This document shows positions 1 to 5,852 of a DNA stretch of 8,009 bases, in pieces. The stretch comes from Yoonia sp. Its GTDB lineage: Bacteria > Pseudomonadota > Alphaproteobacteria > Rhodobacterales > Rhodobacteraceae. The stretch spans positions 1-8,009 of the forward strand of contig JAPKCP010000149.1 in assembly GCA_028822885.1 (NCBI GenBank), in the 5' to 3' direction. The stretch's first letter is position 1; every line of letters starts with the position of its first letter. The notes below the pieces were generated by a model. The model searched no databases. It was not told where the DNA came from and saw only the letters and a program-made list of their open reading frames with translations. The translations under genes were made by a program, and so were the position numbers.

Positions 1-855
1 AACGTTATTTGCGGCCTTTATTACCTTGAGAGCTATTGCACGCAGCTTAAATCTGGGCGGGTTCAGGGGACTGTGCCGCCGCAAGTTACTAAACCCCGGC
101 CTGCCTCTATTTTTGCTGATGCCAAGTTTGGGTTCGCGCAGCCTGCATTTGCAGCGGGTCTACCTGTTGCGATAGCCGCAGCCCGCGAAATGGGGGTCGC
201 GACTTTGTCCGTTGCCCATGCCCATACCTGCACGTCTCTTGGGTTTTTTACCGAACAGATTGCGGCGGAAGGCCTGATCGCTATTGGCATGACTAACGCT
301 TCGCCCGTTGTCGCACCACCGGGTGGCAACAAGGCCGTTATTGGCACAAACCCCATCGCGATGAGCGTGCCGGGTGATGGCAAGCTTGCGATGCATTTCG
401 ACTTTTCCACCTCGGCGGTTGCCTTGGGTAAGATCACGATGGCGAAAGCTGCCGGTGAGACTATTCCGCTTGGCTGGGCTGTCGACGCAGACGGTCAGCC
501 AACAACCGACCCAGAAGCGGCGCTGAAAGGCGCGCTTGTCTCGGCAGGTGGCTACAAAGGCTGGGGGTTCGGACTGATGGTCGAACTGTTGGCTGCAGGC
601 ATGACGGGTGGAGTGAACTCGCTTGATGTTAATGGGCTGAAGCTACCAGATGGCCCGCCGCATGATCTTGGTCAGTTCTATATTCTGATTGACCCAACGA
701 CGCACGGCGACCAATTTGCAGATCGGTTTGCGCGGGTTGCTGAGGCTGTTGCGCTGCAAGAAGGCGCGCGCTTACCCGGTGCGGATCGCAAGGTATTCAC
801 CGATGTTGATGTGCCAGCCGCACTTTGGACCGCTGTAAAGCTGCTAGCGGCCTAG
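1..855 (+). CDS. Ldh-family (malate/L-lactate dehydrogenase superfamily) NAD(P)H oxidoreductase, 5'-truncated by the window edge
   Basis: The frame is open from base 1 to the TAG at 853-855, giving 284 residues. Family members are about 330-350 residues, so roughly 40-55 N-terminal residues lie outside the window; the GTG at 73 is internal, not a start. Family signatures are visible: GFAQPAF near 130-150, a HAHTC segment at 217-231, PPGGN then IGTNPIA around 319-360, and the Gly-rich GGYKGWGFGL stretch from 547. Such cytosolic enzymes reduce 2-keto or cyclic 2-imino acids with NAD(P)H, for example 2,3-diketo-L-gulonate or Δ1-piperideine/pyrroline-2-carboxylate. The substrate here cannot be told. 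The position of the family's Ser-His-Gly motif (His44 in E. coli DlgD) reads Ile-Cys-Gly at 7-15, by manual alignment. A role with the downstream amino-acid cassette is possible, but the two are about 2.7 kb apart and separated by other units. Family call is firm; function is open. Confidence 0.9.
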   Translation, partial: NVICGLYYLESYCTQLKSGRVQGTVPPQVTKPRPASIFADAKFGFAQPAFAAGLPVAIAAAREMGVATLSVAHAHTCTSLGFFTEQIAAEGLIAIGMTNASPVVAPPGGNKAVIGTNPIAMSVPGDGKLAMHFDFSTSAVALGKITMAKAAGETIPLGWAVDADGQPTTDPEAALKGALVSAGGYKGWGFGLMVELLAAGMTGGVNSLDVNGLKLPDGPPHDLGQFYILIDPTTHGDQFADRFARVAEAVALQEGARLPGADRKVFTDVDVPAALWTAVKLLAA

Positions 856-1286
856 GCCCGTTGGGTTAGAAAAACGCCCGCGGCCATAAGAGCAATCCCA
901 GACATGCGGGTCACGTTGAGCGGTGAAATCTGGGCGCCAAACAGGCCAAAGTGATCAATTGTTGCGGCCGCGATCATTTGTCCAATCAACACGACAAAAA
1001 CGGCATTTCCGATACCAATCACTGGGGCTGCCCAAGAGATCGACAAAAGGTAAAACGCAATCAGCACGCCAGCGAGTAACAAGTGTTTTGGCGCGGTTGC
1101 CAGTCGTGTAACTGCTTGTGGTGCGGTCAATAGAGCGACAATCGCTGCGCAAACGAATGCGATGGTGAACAACGTGGCCGCTGCAACAGCCGGAGACCCA
1201 ATTGAGCGTCCAAGTTCGGTATTCAGGGCTGCTAACACCGGTACGCCAAGTCCCGCAGCAAGCATGATAACATAATGATACGACAC
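852..1286 (-). CDS. YdcZ/DUF606-type DMT-family inner-membrane protein (putative small transporter)
   Basis: This 144-residue protein is almost entirely hydrophobic. It has about five membrane segments, near residues 4-22, 33-54, 68-87, 92-110 and 125-141. The blocks GNAVFVVLIGQ (93-103) and DHFGLFG (111-117) are typical of the YdcZ/DUF606 branch of drug/metabolite transporters, whose members are usually about 140-150 residues. The start chosen is GTG at 1286, because AAGGGAG sits 5 bases upstream on the minus strand and the protein then begins at the family's usual N-terminus. An in-frame ATG at 1361 would add 25 polar residues unlike the family and would place the start beyond the FNR-like box. 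The gene converges on the Ldh-family gene, and the stop codons share CTAG at 852-855. The substrate is unknown; half-size members of this family may pair with another copy or form homodimers. Confidence 0.85.
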   Translation of the reverse strand: MSYHYVIMLAAGLGVPVLAALNTELGRSIGSPAVAAATLFTIAFVCAAIVALLTAPQAVTRLATAPKHLLLAGVLIAFYLLSISWAAPVIGIGNAVFVVLIGQMIAAATIDHFGLFGAQISPLNVTRMSGIALMAAGVFLTQRA

Positions 1287-1322
1287 GTGATCTCCCTTAC
1301 TTTTGTCAACTTTAGGCGGGGT

Positions 1323-1336
1323 CTGATCCAGATCAA
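1323..1336. promoter_or_regulatory. FNR/FnrL-like operator (CTGAT-N4-ATCAA)
   Basis: The bases CTGATCCAGATCAA match the Crp/Fnr-type consensus TTGAT-N4-ATCAA with one mismatch. The site lies between the divergent YdcZ gene (GTG at 1286) and the cytochrome c gene (ATG at 1397). Its centre is about 67 bases upstream of the cytochrome start, a usual place for an activating site. No convincing -10 hexamer is placed by eye, although weak AT-rich candidates exist at 1349-1354 and 1371-1376. Control of the cytochrome gene by an oxygen-responsive FnrL-type or Dnr-type regulator is an inference from the motif and the gene type. Confidence 0.55.
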
Positions 1337-1396
1337 AGCGCAGACTGTCAATATGAGGCAACTAGAGGCATTATTTTTCAGTTACAGGAGACCCCA

Positions 1397-1792
1397 ATGC
1401 GCAGATTGACGATGATTTTGCCGCTCATGCTGGCCGCATGTGTCACGGAGACCGAAATACCTGACGGGCGCACGGCGTTCATACAGGATTGCGTAGCGTG
1501 CCATGGAACGGACGCAAAAGGATCTGGGTCGTTGGCGTTGGGGGTTGGTATTATTGCGCCTGACTTAACCCAAATCTCAACCCGCAATGGTGGAACCTTC
1601 CCGCGCCAAAAAGTCATGGCGATTATTGATGGCCTGAACCGCGACACGCACTTTTCAAACGCTATGCCAGAGTTTGGCGCAGGTGATCTGGGTGAGGCCG
1701 TGATCGTTGAGGGTGAGGACGGACTTGGTACTCCGACACCCGTGCGGTTGATCGCTTTGGCCGACTATCTGGATCGTATCCAACAGCCTTAA
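1397..1792 (+). CDS. Small monohaem cytochrome c, predicted lipoprotein
   Basis: A 131-residue class I-like c-type cytochrome. Residues 4-15 are a short hydrophobic export signal ending in the lipobox Leu-Ala-Ala-Cys, so Cys15 is the predicted lipidated residue and the mature protein would be membrane-tethered in the periplasm. The haem-binding motif CVACH is at 32-36. A Pro-Asp-Leu-Thr segment follows at 55-58, and Met90 in AMPEFG is the likely distal axial ligand. A 20-odd residue acidic/Gly-rich stretch (about 94-117) separates that Met from the C-terminal helix. AGGAG at 1386-1390, 6 bases before the ATG, supports the start. It probably shuttles electrons to or from a membrane or periplasmic redox enzyme, but no partner enzyme is adjacent. 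The FNR-like box upstream suggests control by oxygen or nitrogen oxides. The DUF3047 gene follows after an 87-bp gap. Confidence 0.88.
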   Translation: MRRLTMILPLMLAACVTETEIPDGRTAFIQDCVACHGTDAKGSGSLALGVGIIAPDLTQISTRNGGTFPRQKVMAIIDGLNRDTHFSNAMPEFGAGDLGEAVIVEGEDGLGTPTPVRLIALADYLDRIQQP

Positions 1793-1804
1793 CAAATGCG
1801 TGAC

Positions 1805-1820
1805 CCACGCGAACGTGTGG
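1805..1820. repeat. Short imperfect inverted repeat after the cytochrome gene
   Basis: CCACGC and GTGTGG can pair over six positions (one G-T) around a GAAC loop, starting 12 bases after the cytochrome stop. No T-run follows, so this is not a standard intrinsic terminator. It could be an operator or a chance palindrome. Confidence 0.2.
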
Positions 1821-1879
1821 TGAAACTTTGCGCTATCCTTTTACGTAGTGAGTTCGTTAGGCTTAAACAGGAGATCTCC

Positions 1880-2521
1880 TTGACATTTTTACGCCCTCTC
1901 TTAATTGCCACAGCTTTGACGGCGGGTGCTGCTCAAGCCGGACCCGTTAGTTTTTCCAACGGATGGGCCGAGCAGAAGCTTTCGCTGTTTTCCAACAATA
2001 AATACAGCTTTGGCAATGCGTTAAGCATGACGTCAGATGGCGGGGTTTCCATTGCGTGGAAACGCATTTCGAAAAGTGACTGGCAGGCAAATAGGGCCAG
2101 CTGGACTTGGACGGTTGAGGAATCTGTTCCGGCCACTGACTTGCGCCAGAAGGGTGGTGATGATCGCAACCTTGCGCTCTATTTCGTTTTCGCGCCGGAT
2201 GACGCTGCGGCAGGTCTGCAAAACGCAAACATTCGCCAATTGCTTGCCAGTGATGACGTGCGGATTTTGTTGTATGTTTGGGGTGGAAACTACGAGCGCG
2301 GGACACAATTCCAATCGCCTTACTTGCGTGGGCAGGGGATGAACGTGATGCTTCGTCAGGCGGGCACCGGATCATTCACTGAAAACGTCAATTTGAGAGC
2401 AGACTACGCCAAGGCTTTTGGCGGTGAACCCGGGTCGTTGGTCGGGCTCGCCGTGTCTGGGGACAGCGACGACACGGATAGCACCATCCGCGCAGCCATC
2501 AGCAACATGAGCCTCACCTGA
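1880..2521 (+). CDS. DUF3047-family exported protein of unknown function
   Basis: From a TTG start at 1880 the product is 213 residues and opens directly with a signal peptide. Positively charged residue 5 is followed by a hydrophobic stretch to about 17, with probable signal peptidase I cleavage after AAQA at 17-20. AGGAGA at 1869-1874, 5 bases before the TTG, supports this start. The in-frame ATG at 1796 would add 28 charged residues ahead of the signal peptide and lies only 3 bases after the previous stop. The mature part shows the DUF3047 pattern: SWTWTVE at 74-80, KGGDDRNLALYFVF at 91-104, YVWG at 132-135 and SGDSDDTDS at 193-201. The family has no established function. The acidic Asp/Thr segment near the C-terminus is a conserved family feature of unknown role. 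Its stop overlaps the next start in TGATG, so the two genes are translationally coupled. Confidence 0.85.
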   Translation: MTFLRPLLIATALTAGAAQAGPVSFSNGWAEQKLSLFSNNKYSFGNALSMTSDGGVSIAWKRISKSDWQANRASWTWTVEESVPATDLRQKGGDDRNLALYFVFAPDDAAAGLQNANIRQLLASDDVRILLYVWGGNYERGTQFQSPYLRGQGMNVMLRQAGTGSFTENVNLRADYAKAFGGEPGSLVGLAVSGDSDDTDSTIRAAISNMSLT

Positions 2522-3300
2522 TGCGCTTTATTTTTGCCTTTATGCTTGCGCTGCTTCCATCGGGTGCATTTGCTTGTGGCCCCGACACAGACTGCCAAGT
2601 TGGCGACCGCATTTATCGAATTGCGATGCCTGATGGCGTGCAAAATCCCGGTGCGCTGGTCTTCTCGCACGGGTATCGTGGGTCTGCGCGTGGCGTTATG
2701 CGCAATGGCGGTTTACGACGTTTGGCCAACGAAATGGGTCTGGCATTGATCGCGGCGCACGGCGAAGGTGGAACGTGGGATTTGCAAGGCAGTCCGTCGA
2801 ACCCGCAATCCGATGGATCAGCCGAGTTTGCGTATTTTGAAGCTGTCCTGAACGATGCGCAATCTCGCTTTGGGATCGACCGTACCAATGTCATCGCAAC
2901 TGGTTTTTCAGCGGGTGGAATGATGACTTGGAACCTCATCTGCCATCGGTCTGATCTGCTGCGCGGCGGCGTGCCGATGTCGGGAACTTTCTGGGAAAAT
3001 ATGCCAACATCTTGCGAAACTACCCCAGTGAGCGTCGTGCATATTCATGGAGACAACGATCCAACGGTGCCGCTTTCCGGACGCCCAATTGGGACGACGC
3101 ATCAAGGCGATGTCCCAAAGGCCTTAGATATGTATGCGCGCCACGGAGGTTTTGGGAATGAAATTGCACAGCAAATGGGTGGGCTGAACTGTGCAACGCG
3201 CGATAATTCCGAAGGTCAGGTGCTGGCCCTGTGTCTGTTCTCTGGAGGGCATTCCTTTCGTTTGGAAAACCTAAGAGCAGGGCTGGAACTGCTGAAGTAG
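2521..3300 (+). CDS. Secreted alpha/beta-hydrolase esterase, LpqC / PHB-depolymerase-like
   Basis: A 259-residue protein with a signal peptide at 1-18 (hydrophobic core 3-12, probable cleavage between Ala18 and Cys19). The fold signatures are present: the HGYRGS oxyanion-type region at 50-55, the nucleophile elbow GFSAGG at 128-133 with Ser130, HIHGDNDPTVP at 174-184 with Asp180 as the likely acid, and GGHSF at 242-246 with His244 as the likely base. This matches the COG3509/Esterase_phb group, which includes polyhydroxyalkanoate depolymerases, feruloyl/acetylxylan esterases and many enzymes of unknown substrate. Cysteines at 19, 25, 141, 165, 224 and 238 allow periplasmic disulfides. Cys19 lacks a proper lipobox (Ala-Phe-Ala before it). 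The ATG overlaps the DUF3047 stop by one base and has no strong ribosome site, so it probably relies on coupling. The substrate cannot be assigned. Confidence 0.87.
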   Translation: MRFIFAFMLALLPSGAFACGPDTDCQVGDRIYRIAMPDGVQNPGALVFSHGYRGSARGVMRNGGLRRLANEMGLALIAAHGEGGTWDLQGSPSNPQSDGSAEFAYFEAVLNDAQSRFGIDRTNVIATGFSAGGMMTWNLICHRSDLLRGGVPMSGTFWENMPTSCETTPVSVVHIHGDNDPTVPLSGRPIGTTHQGDVPKALDMYARHGGFGNEIAQQMGGLNCATRDNSEGQVLALCLFSGGHSFRLENLRAGLELLK

Positions 3301-3358
3301 GCGCGTCTTTTTAAGCGCTCGTTCACTTAGTTTTTGGTCAGAGCAAAGACGCCTTTTT
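3300..3358 (+). terminator. Candidate intrinsic terminator after the esterase gene (imperfect stem)
   Basis: Segments GGC, GTCTTT and GCTC (3300-3320, with a 2-base and a 6-base bulge) can pair with GAGC-AAAGAC-GCC at 3341-3353. The loop is about 20 bases, and TTTTT follows at 3354-3358. The position right after the esterase stop and the T-run support termination, but the bulges make the stem weaker than the one at 5799. Confidence 0.45.
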
Positions 3359-3386
3359 CAACATAATCACTCTGGATCAAGAAAGT

Positions 3387-3406
3387 GATGTGATGTGCGT
3401 CACATC
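3387..3406. promoter_or_regulatory. CRP-type palindromic operator upstream of the amino-acid oxidation/TRAP cassette
   Basis: Two perfect 7-base arms, GATGTGA and TCACATC, flank the 6-base spacer TGTGCG. The core equals TGTGA-N6-TCACA, the CRP consensus. The centre is at 3396.5. A weak -10-like TAGTAA at 3426-3431 fits a start near 3438, which would put the palindrome at about -41.5, the class II activator position, and leave a leader of about 93 bases before the dehydrogenase start. The protein that binds is unknown; a Crp/Fnr-family or a GntR-type regulator would each be plausible. Confidence 0.5.
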
Positions 3407-3530
3407 CATAAAACCATTTGGAAAATAGTAAGCTTCGCAAACGGCCCACTTGCCAATCATCAGGACGCGGTGAACAGTGACACTAACAGGTCGGCGCTTC
3501 TGGTGAAATCCAAGCGCACTAAGCGAGTGA

Positions 3531-4778
3531 ATGAATATGCAGATAATTGTTGCCGGTGCAGGCATTGTTGGGGTGTCTTGTGCCATTTGGCTGCAACGCG
3601 CGGGGCATGACGTGACGATAGTTGATCGGGCAGGTCCGGCAAGTGGGACCAGCCATGGCAACGCAGGTGTCCTTGCAGCAGGTGCCGTTGTCCCAGTCAC
3701 CACACCCGGTTTGATTTGGAAAGCACCGGGTATGTTGTTCGACAAAGACGCGCCGCTTTTTCTGAAATGGAGCTATTTGCCCAAGCTTGCGCCGTTCCTT
3801 GCAAAATACCTCAGCTACACAACTGACGCGCACGTTGATCATTACGGCCGTGCGATGGCGACGTTGATGCAAGACAGTGTTGAACAGCACCAAGCCCTTG
3901 CAGCTGGTACTGGGGCAGAAAAGTATATCGGGACCGAGGATTATTGCTTTGGCTACGCCACGAAGGCCGCCTTTGCGGCAGACAGCTACAGCTGGTCAAA
4001 ACGCAAAGCCCAAGGATACGCCTACGAGGTTTTGGATGGTGCCACATATGCAAAATATGATCCCGCATTTGGCACGTCTTTTGAGACTGTAGTTCGGTGT
4101 AAAAATCATGGCCGGATTTCGGATCCGGGCAAATACGTGATTGCCTTGGCCGATCATTTTGTGGCGCAGGGCGGAAAGCTTTGCATCCGGGAAATCACTG
4201 ACATCACGTTGGAAGGCGGCGCGATCAAGGCGCTTCAAACGCCTGAGGGTGATATGACGGCAGATAAAATCGTTTTTGCGCTGGGCCCTTGGTCTAAGAC
4301 CATCGCCCATAAATTAGGCGTCAAAGTCCCGTTTGAAAGTGAACGTGGCTACCACGTTGAATTTACCAACCCGTCGCTGACGCTGAAATCCCCGATTATG
4401 GTGGCGAGTGGCAAGTTTGTTTTGACGCCCATGGATGGCCGTTTGCGCGCTGCGGGTGTGATTGAATTTGGTGGTCTTGAAAAAGGACCAAGCCGGGCCC
4501 CGTTTGATATGCTGAAACGACAGGTCGCAAAACTGATGCCGGACCTGAAATATGACGAAACAATCGAATGGATGGGCCACCGGCCTGCACCGGCGGATAG
4601 TTTACCGCTCATTGGTGCAAATGATCCGAAGGGCAGAAGCTATAGCGCCTTTGGCCACCAACACGTTGGCTTGACAGGTGGGCCTAAAACGGGTCGGGTA
4701 ATCGCGGATCTGATCGACGATAAAAAGCCAAACATAGATTTGGCGCCGTTTGATCCGATGAAACATGCGGCGCGTTAG
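3531..4778 (+). CDS. DadA-like FAD-dependent D-amino-acid dehydrogenase/oxidoreductase
   Basis: A 415-residue DAO-superfamily flavoprotein. The N-terminal dinucleotide-binding motif GAGIVG (9-14) is followed by the acidic end of strand two, VDR (31-33), and by TSHGNAG (40-46), which parallels the TSFANAG segment of DadA. SERGYHVEF spans 270-278, HRPAPADSLPLIG 350-362, and the C-terminal FAD motif GLTGGPKTG 380-388. These enzymes oxidise D-amino acids (or D-hydroxyproline-type imino acids) to keto or imino acids, passing electrons to the respiratory chain. A second ATG at 3537 gives a protein starting at Met3 right before the first strand; neither start has a strong ribosome site, so the exact start is uncertain by two codons. 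dctP starts 24 bases after the stop, in line with co-transcription. No signal peptide is seen, so it should be cytoplasmic or at the inner face of the membrane. The substrate is not deducible. Confidence 0.88.
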   Translation: MNMQIIVAGAGIVGVSCAIWLQRAGHDVTIVDRAGPASGTSHGNAGVLAAGAVVPVTTPGLIWKAPGMLFDKDAPLFLKWSYLPKLAPFLAKYLSYTTDAHVDHYGRAMATLMQDSVEQHQALAAGTGAEKYIGTEDYCFGYATKAAFAADSYSWSKRKAQGYAYEVLDGATYAKYDPAFGTSFETVVRCKNHGRISDPGKYVIALADHFVAQGGKLCIREITDITLEGGAIKALQTPEGDMTADKIVFALGPWSKTIAHKLGVKVPFESERGYHVEFTNPSLTLKSPIMVASGKFVLTPMDGRLRAAGVIEFGGLEKGPSRAPFDMLKRQVAKLMPDLKYDETIEWMGHRPAPADSLPLIGANDPKGRSYSAFGHQHVGLTGGPKTGRVIADLIDDKKPNIDLAPFDPMKHAAR

Positions 4779-4802
4779 CGCCATCCGTCTGGGAGGACAC
4801 TT

Positions 4803-5789
4803 ATGACAACTATGATGAAAACAGCCTGCGCAAGCGTTGTTGGCGCACTTATAGCCAGCACGGCCGTTGCCGATGGCCATGCCCAAACTTGGGATATGCC
4901 AATGGCCTATGCGGCCACGAATTTCCATTCTGAGCATGGTGTGATTTTCGCTGATAAAGTACGTGAATACACCGCAGGCGCGATTGATATCACTGTCCAT
5001 GCTGGCGGATCATTGTTCGGTGGTGGCGATATTAAACGTGCTGTCCAAACTGGTCAGGTTCCAATTGGCGAACGTTTTATGTCTGCACACGCCAATGAAG
5101 CACCGCTTTTGGGCTGGGACAACCTGCCATTCATCGCAACAAGCTACGAAGACAACGCGCGTCTTTGGGAAGCAGCCCGTGATACTGTAAATACCCAATT
5201 GGCTGATTTGAACCTTGTGGCGCTTTATACATGCCCATGGCCGGGGCAGGGCTTTTACTTCAACAAAGAAGTGGCATCATCTGCTGATACGCAGGGTATC
5301 AAGTTCCGCTCATATAACTCGGCTACAGCTACGTTCGCCGAAGAATTGGGCATGATCCCTGTTCAAATCGAAGCCGCTGAACTGAGCCAAGCGCTTGCCA
5401 CCGGCGTTGCATCGGCGTTCATTTCATCTGGCTCAACAGGGTATGACCGTAAAGTTTGGGAGCATCTGTCGCATTACTACAAAGTGAATGCATGGCTGCC
5501 GCGCAACTACGTGATGGTGAACAGCCAATCATGGGACGGGCTTGACGCTGACGTTCAAGCTGGCATCCAGAAAGCCGCTGACGAAACGGCTGCAAGCTGT
5601 GCAACCAAATCCGCAGAGCTGTCAGATTTCTACTTTGATGAGCTGGCCAAGAACGGCATGACTGTCGCTGACGCAGAGCCGGAATTCCTTGCTGAGCTCG
5701 AAGCGATTGGTGCCAAAATGACTGCTGATTGGCTGGAAACAGCTGGTGCTGACGGTCAGGCTATCCTTGACGCCTACAACGCGAACTAA
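4803..5789 (+). CDS. dctP: TRAP transporter periplasmic substrate-binding protein (DctP family)
   Basis: A 328-residue protein with a signal peptide (hydrophobic core about 8-21, cleavage probably after Ala23 or Ala27), as expected for a periplasmic solute receptor. GGGAGGA at 4791-4797 lies 5 bases before the ATG and is the strongest ribosome site in the cassette. Family features include HSEHGVIFADKVREYT (42-57), the GSLFGGGD turn (69-76), and GIKFR with Arg169, which aligns with the arginine that usually clamps a substrate carboxylate in DctP proteins. It is followed by ATFAEELGMIPVQI and AELSQALATGVASAFIS. The pocket region TCPWPGQGFYF (143-153) is rich in aromatic residues. It would deliver a carboxylate-containing solute to DctQM. 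The neighbouring amino-acid dehydrogenase and racemase-like gene suggest an amino or imino acid, but the ligand is not shown by sequence alone. Confidence 0.93.
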   Translation: MTTMMKTACASVVGALIASTAVADGHAQTWDMPMAYAATNFHSEHGVIFADKVREYTAGAIDITVHAGGSLFGGGDIKRAVQTGQVPIGERFMSAHANEAPLLGWDNLPFIATSYEDNARLWEAARDTVNTQLADLNLVALYTCPWPGQGFYFNKEVASSADTQGIKFRSYNSATATFAEELGMIPVQIEAAELSQALATGVASAFISSGSTGYDRKVWEHLSHYYKVNAWLPRNYVMVNSQSWDGLDADVQAGIQKAADETAASCATKSAELSDFYFDELAKNGMTVADAEPEFLAELEAIGAKMTADWLETAGADGQAILDAYNAN

Positions 5790-5798
5790 GCAAAACAC

Positions 5799-5830
5799 GG
5801 CCAGTCACTCGAAAGTGGCTGGCCATTTTT
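5799..5830 (+). terminator. Strong intrinsic terminator/attenuator between dctP and dctQ
   Basis: GGCCAGTCACT (5799-5809) pairs over 11 positions, with one G-T, with AGTGGCTGGCC (5814-5824) around a CGAA tetraloop. The run TTTTT follows at 5826-5830. It begins 10 bases after the dctP stop and ends 22 bases before dctQ. With no clear promoter between it and dctQ, it most likely acts as a partial terminator and 3'-end stabiliser, so that more binding protein than membrane subunits is made. Confidence 0.85.
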
Positions 5831-5852
5831 CCTAAAAAATCGAGAATTTACC

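Noticed and set aside
63..437. A 124-codon open frame on the minus strand
   Set aside because: It lies antisense inside the well-supported Ldh-family gene and its product resembles no family; it is a shadow of the coding frame.
1287..1361. N-terminal extension of the YdcZ-like gene to the ATG at 1361
   Set aside because: The extension is polar and not family-like, and a well-placed AAGGGAG supports GTG 1286.
1947..2375. Long minus-strand open frames opposite the DUF3047 gene
   Set aside because: No recognisable domains, no ribosome site, and full overlap with a gene that has a signal peptide and family motifs.
3476..3484. AGTGACACT mini-palindrome in the leader before the dehydrogenase
   Set aside because: Four-base arms are expected by chance; no further support.
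3395..3610. Small plus-strand open frame crossing the region before the DadA-like gene
   Set aside because: It overlaps the start of the dehydrogenase in another frame, and its composition does not look like a protein; the stretch is better read as promoter and leader.
4602..5000. Minus-strand 132-codon open frame across the dehydrogenase/dctP junction
   Set aside because: It spans two confidently called plus-strand genes and their ribosome site, with no family resemblance.
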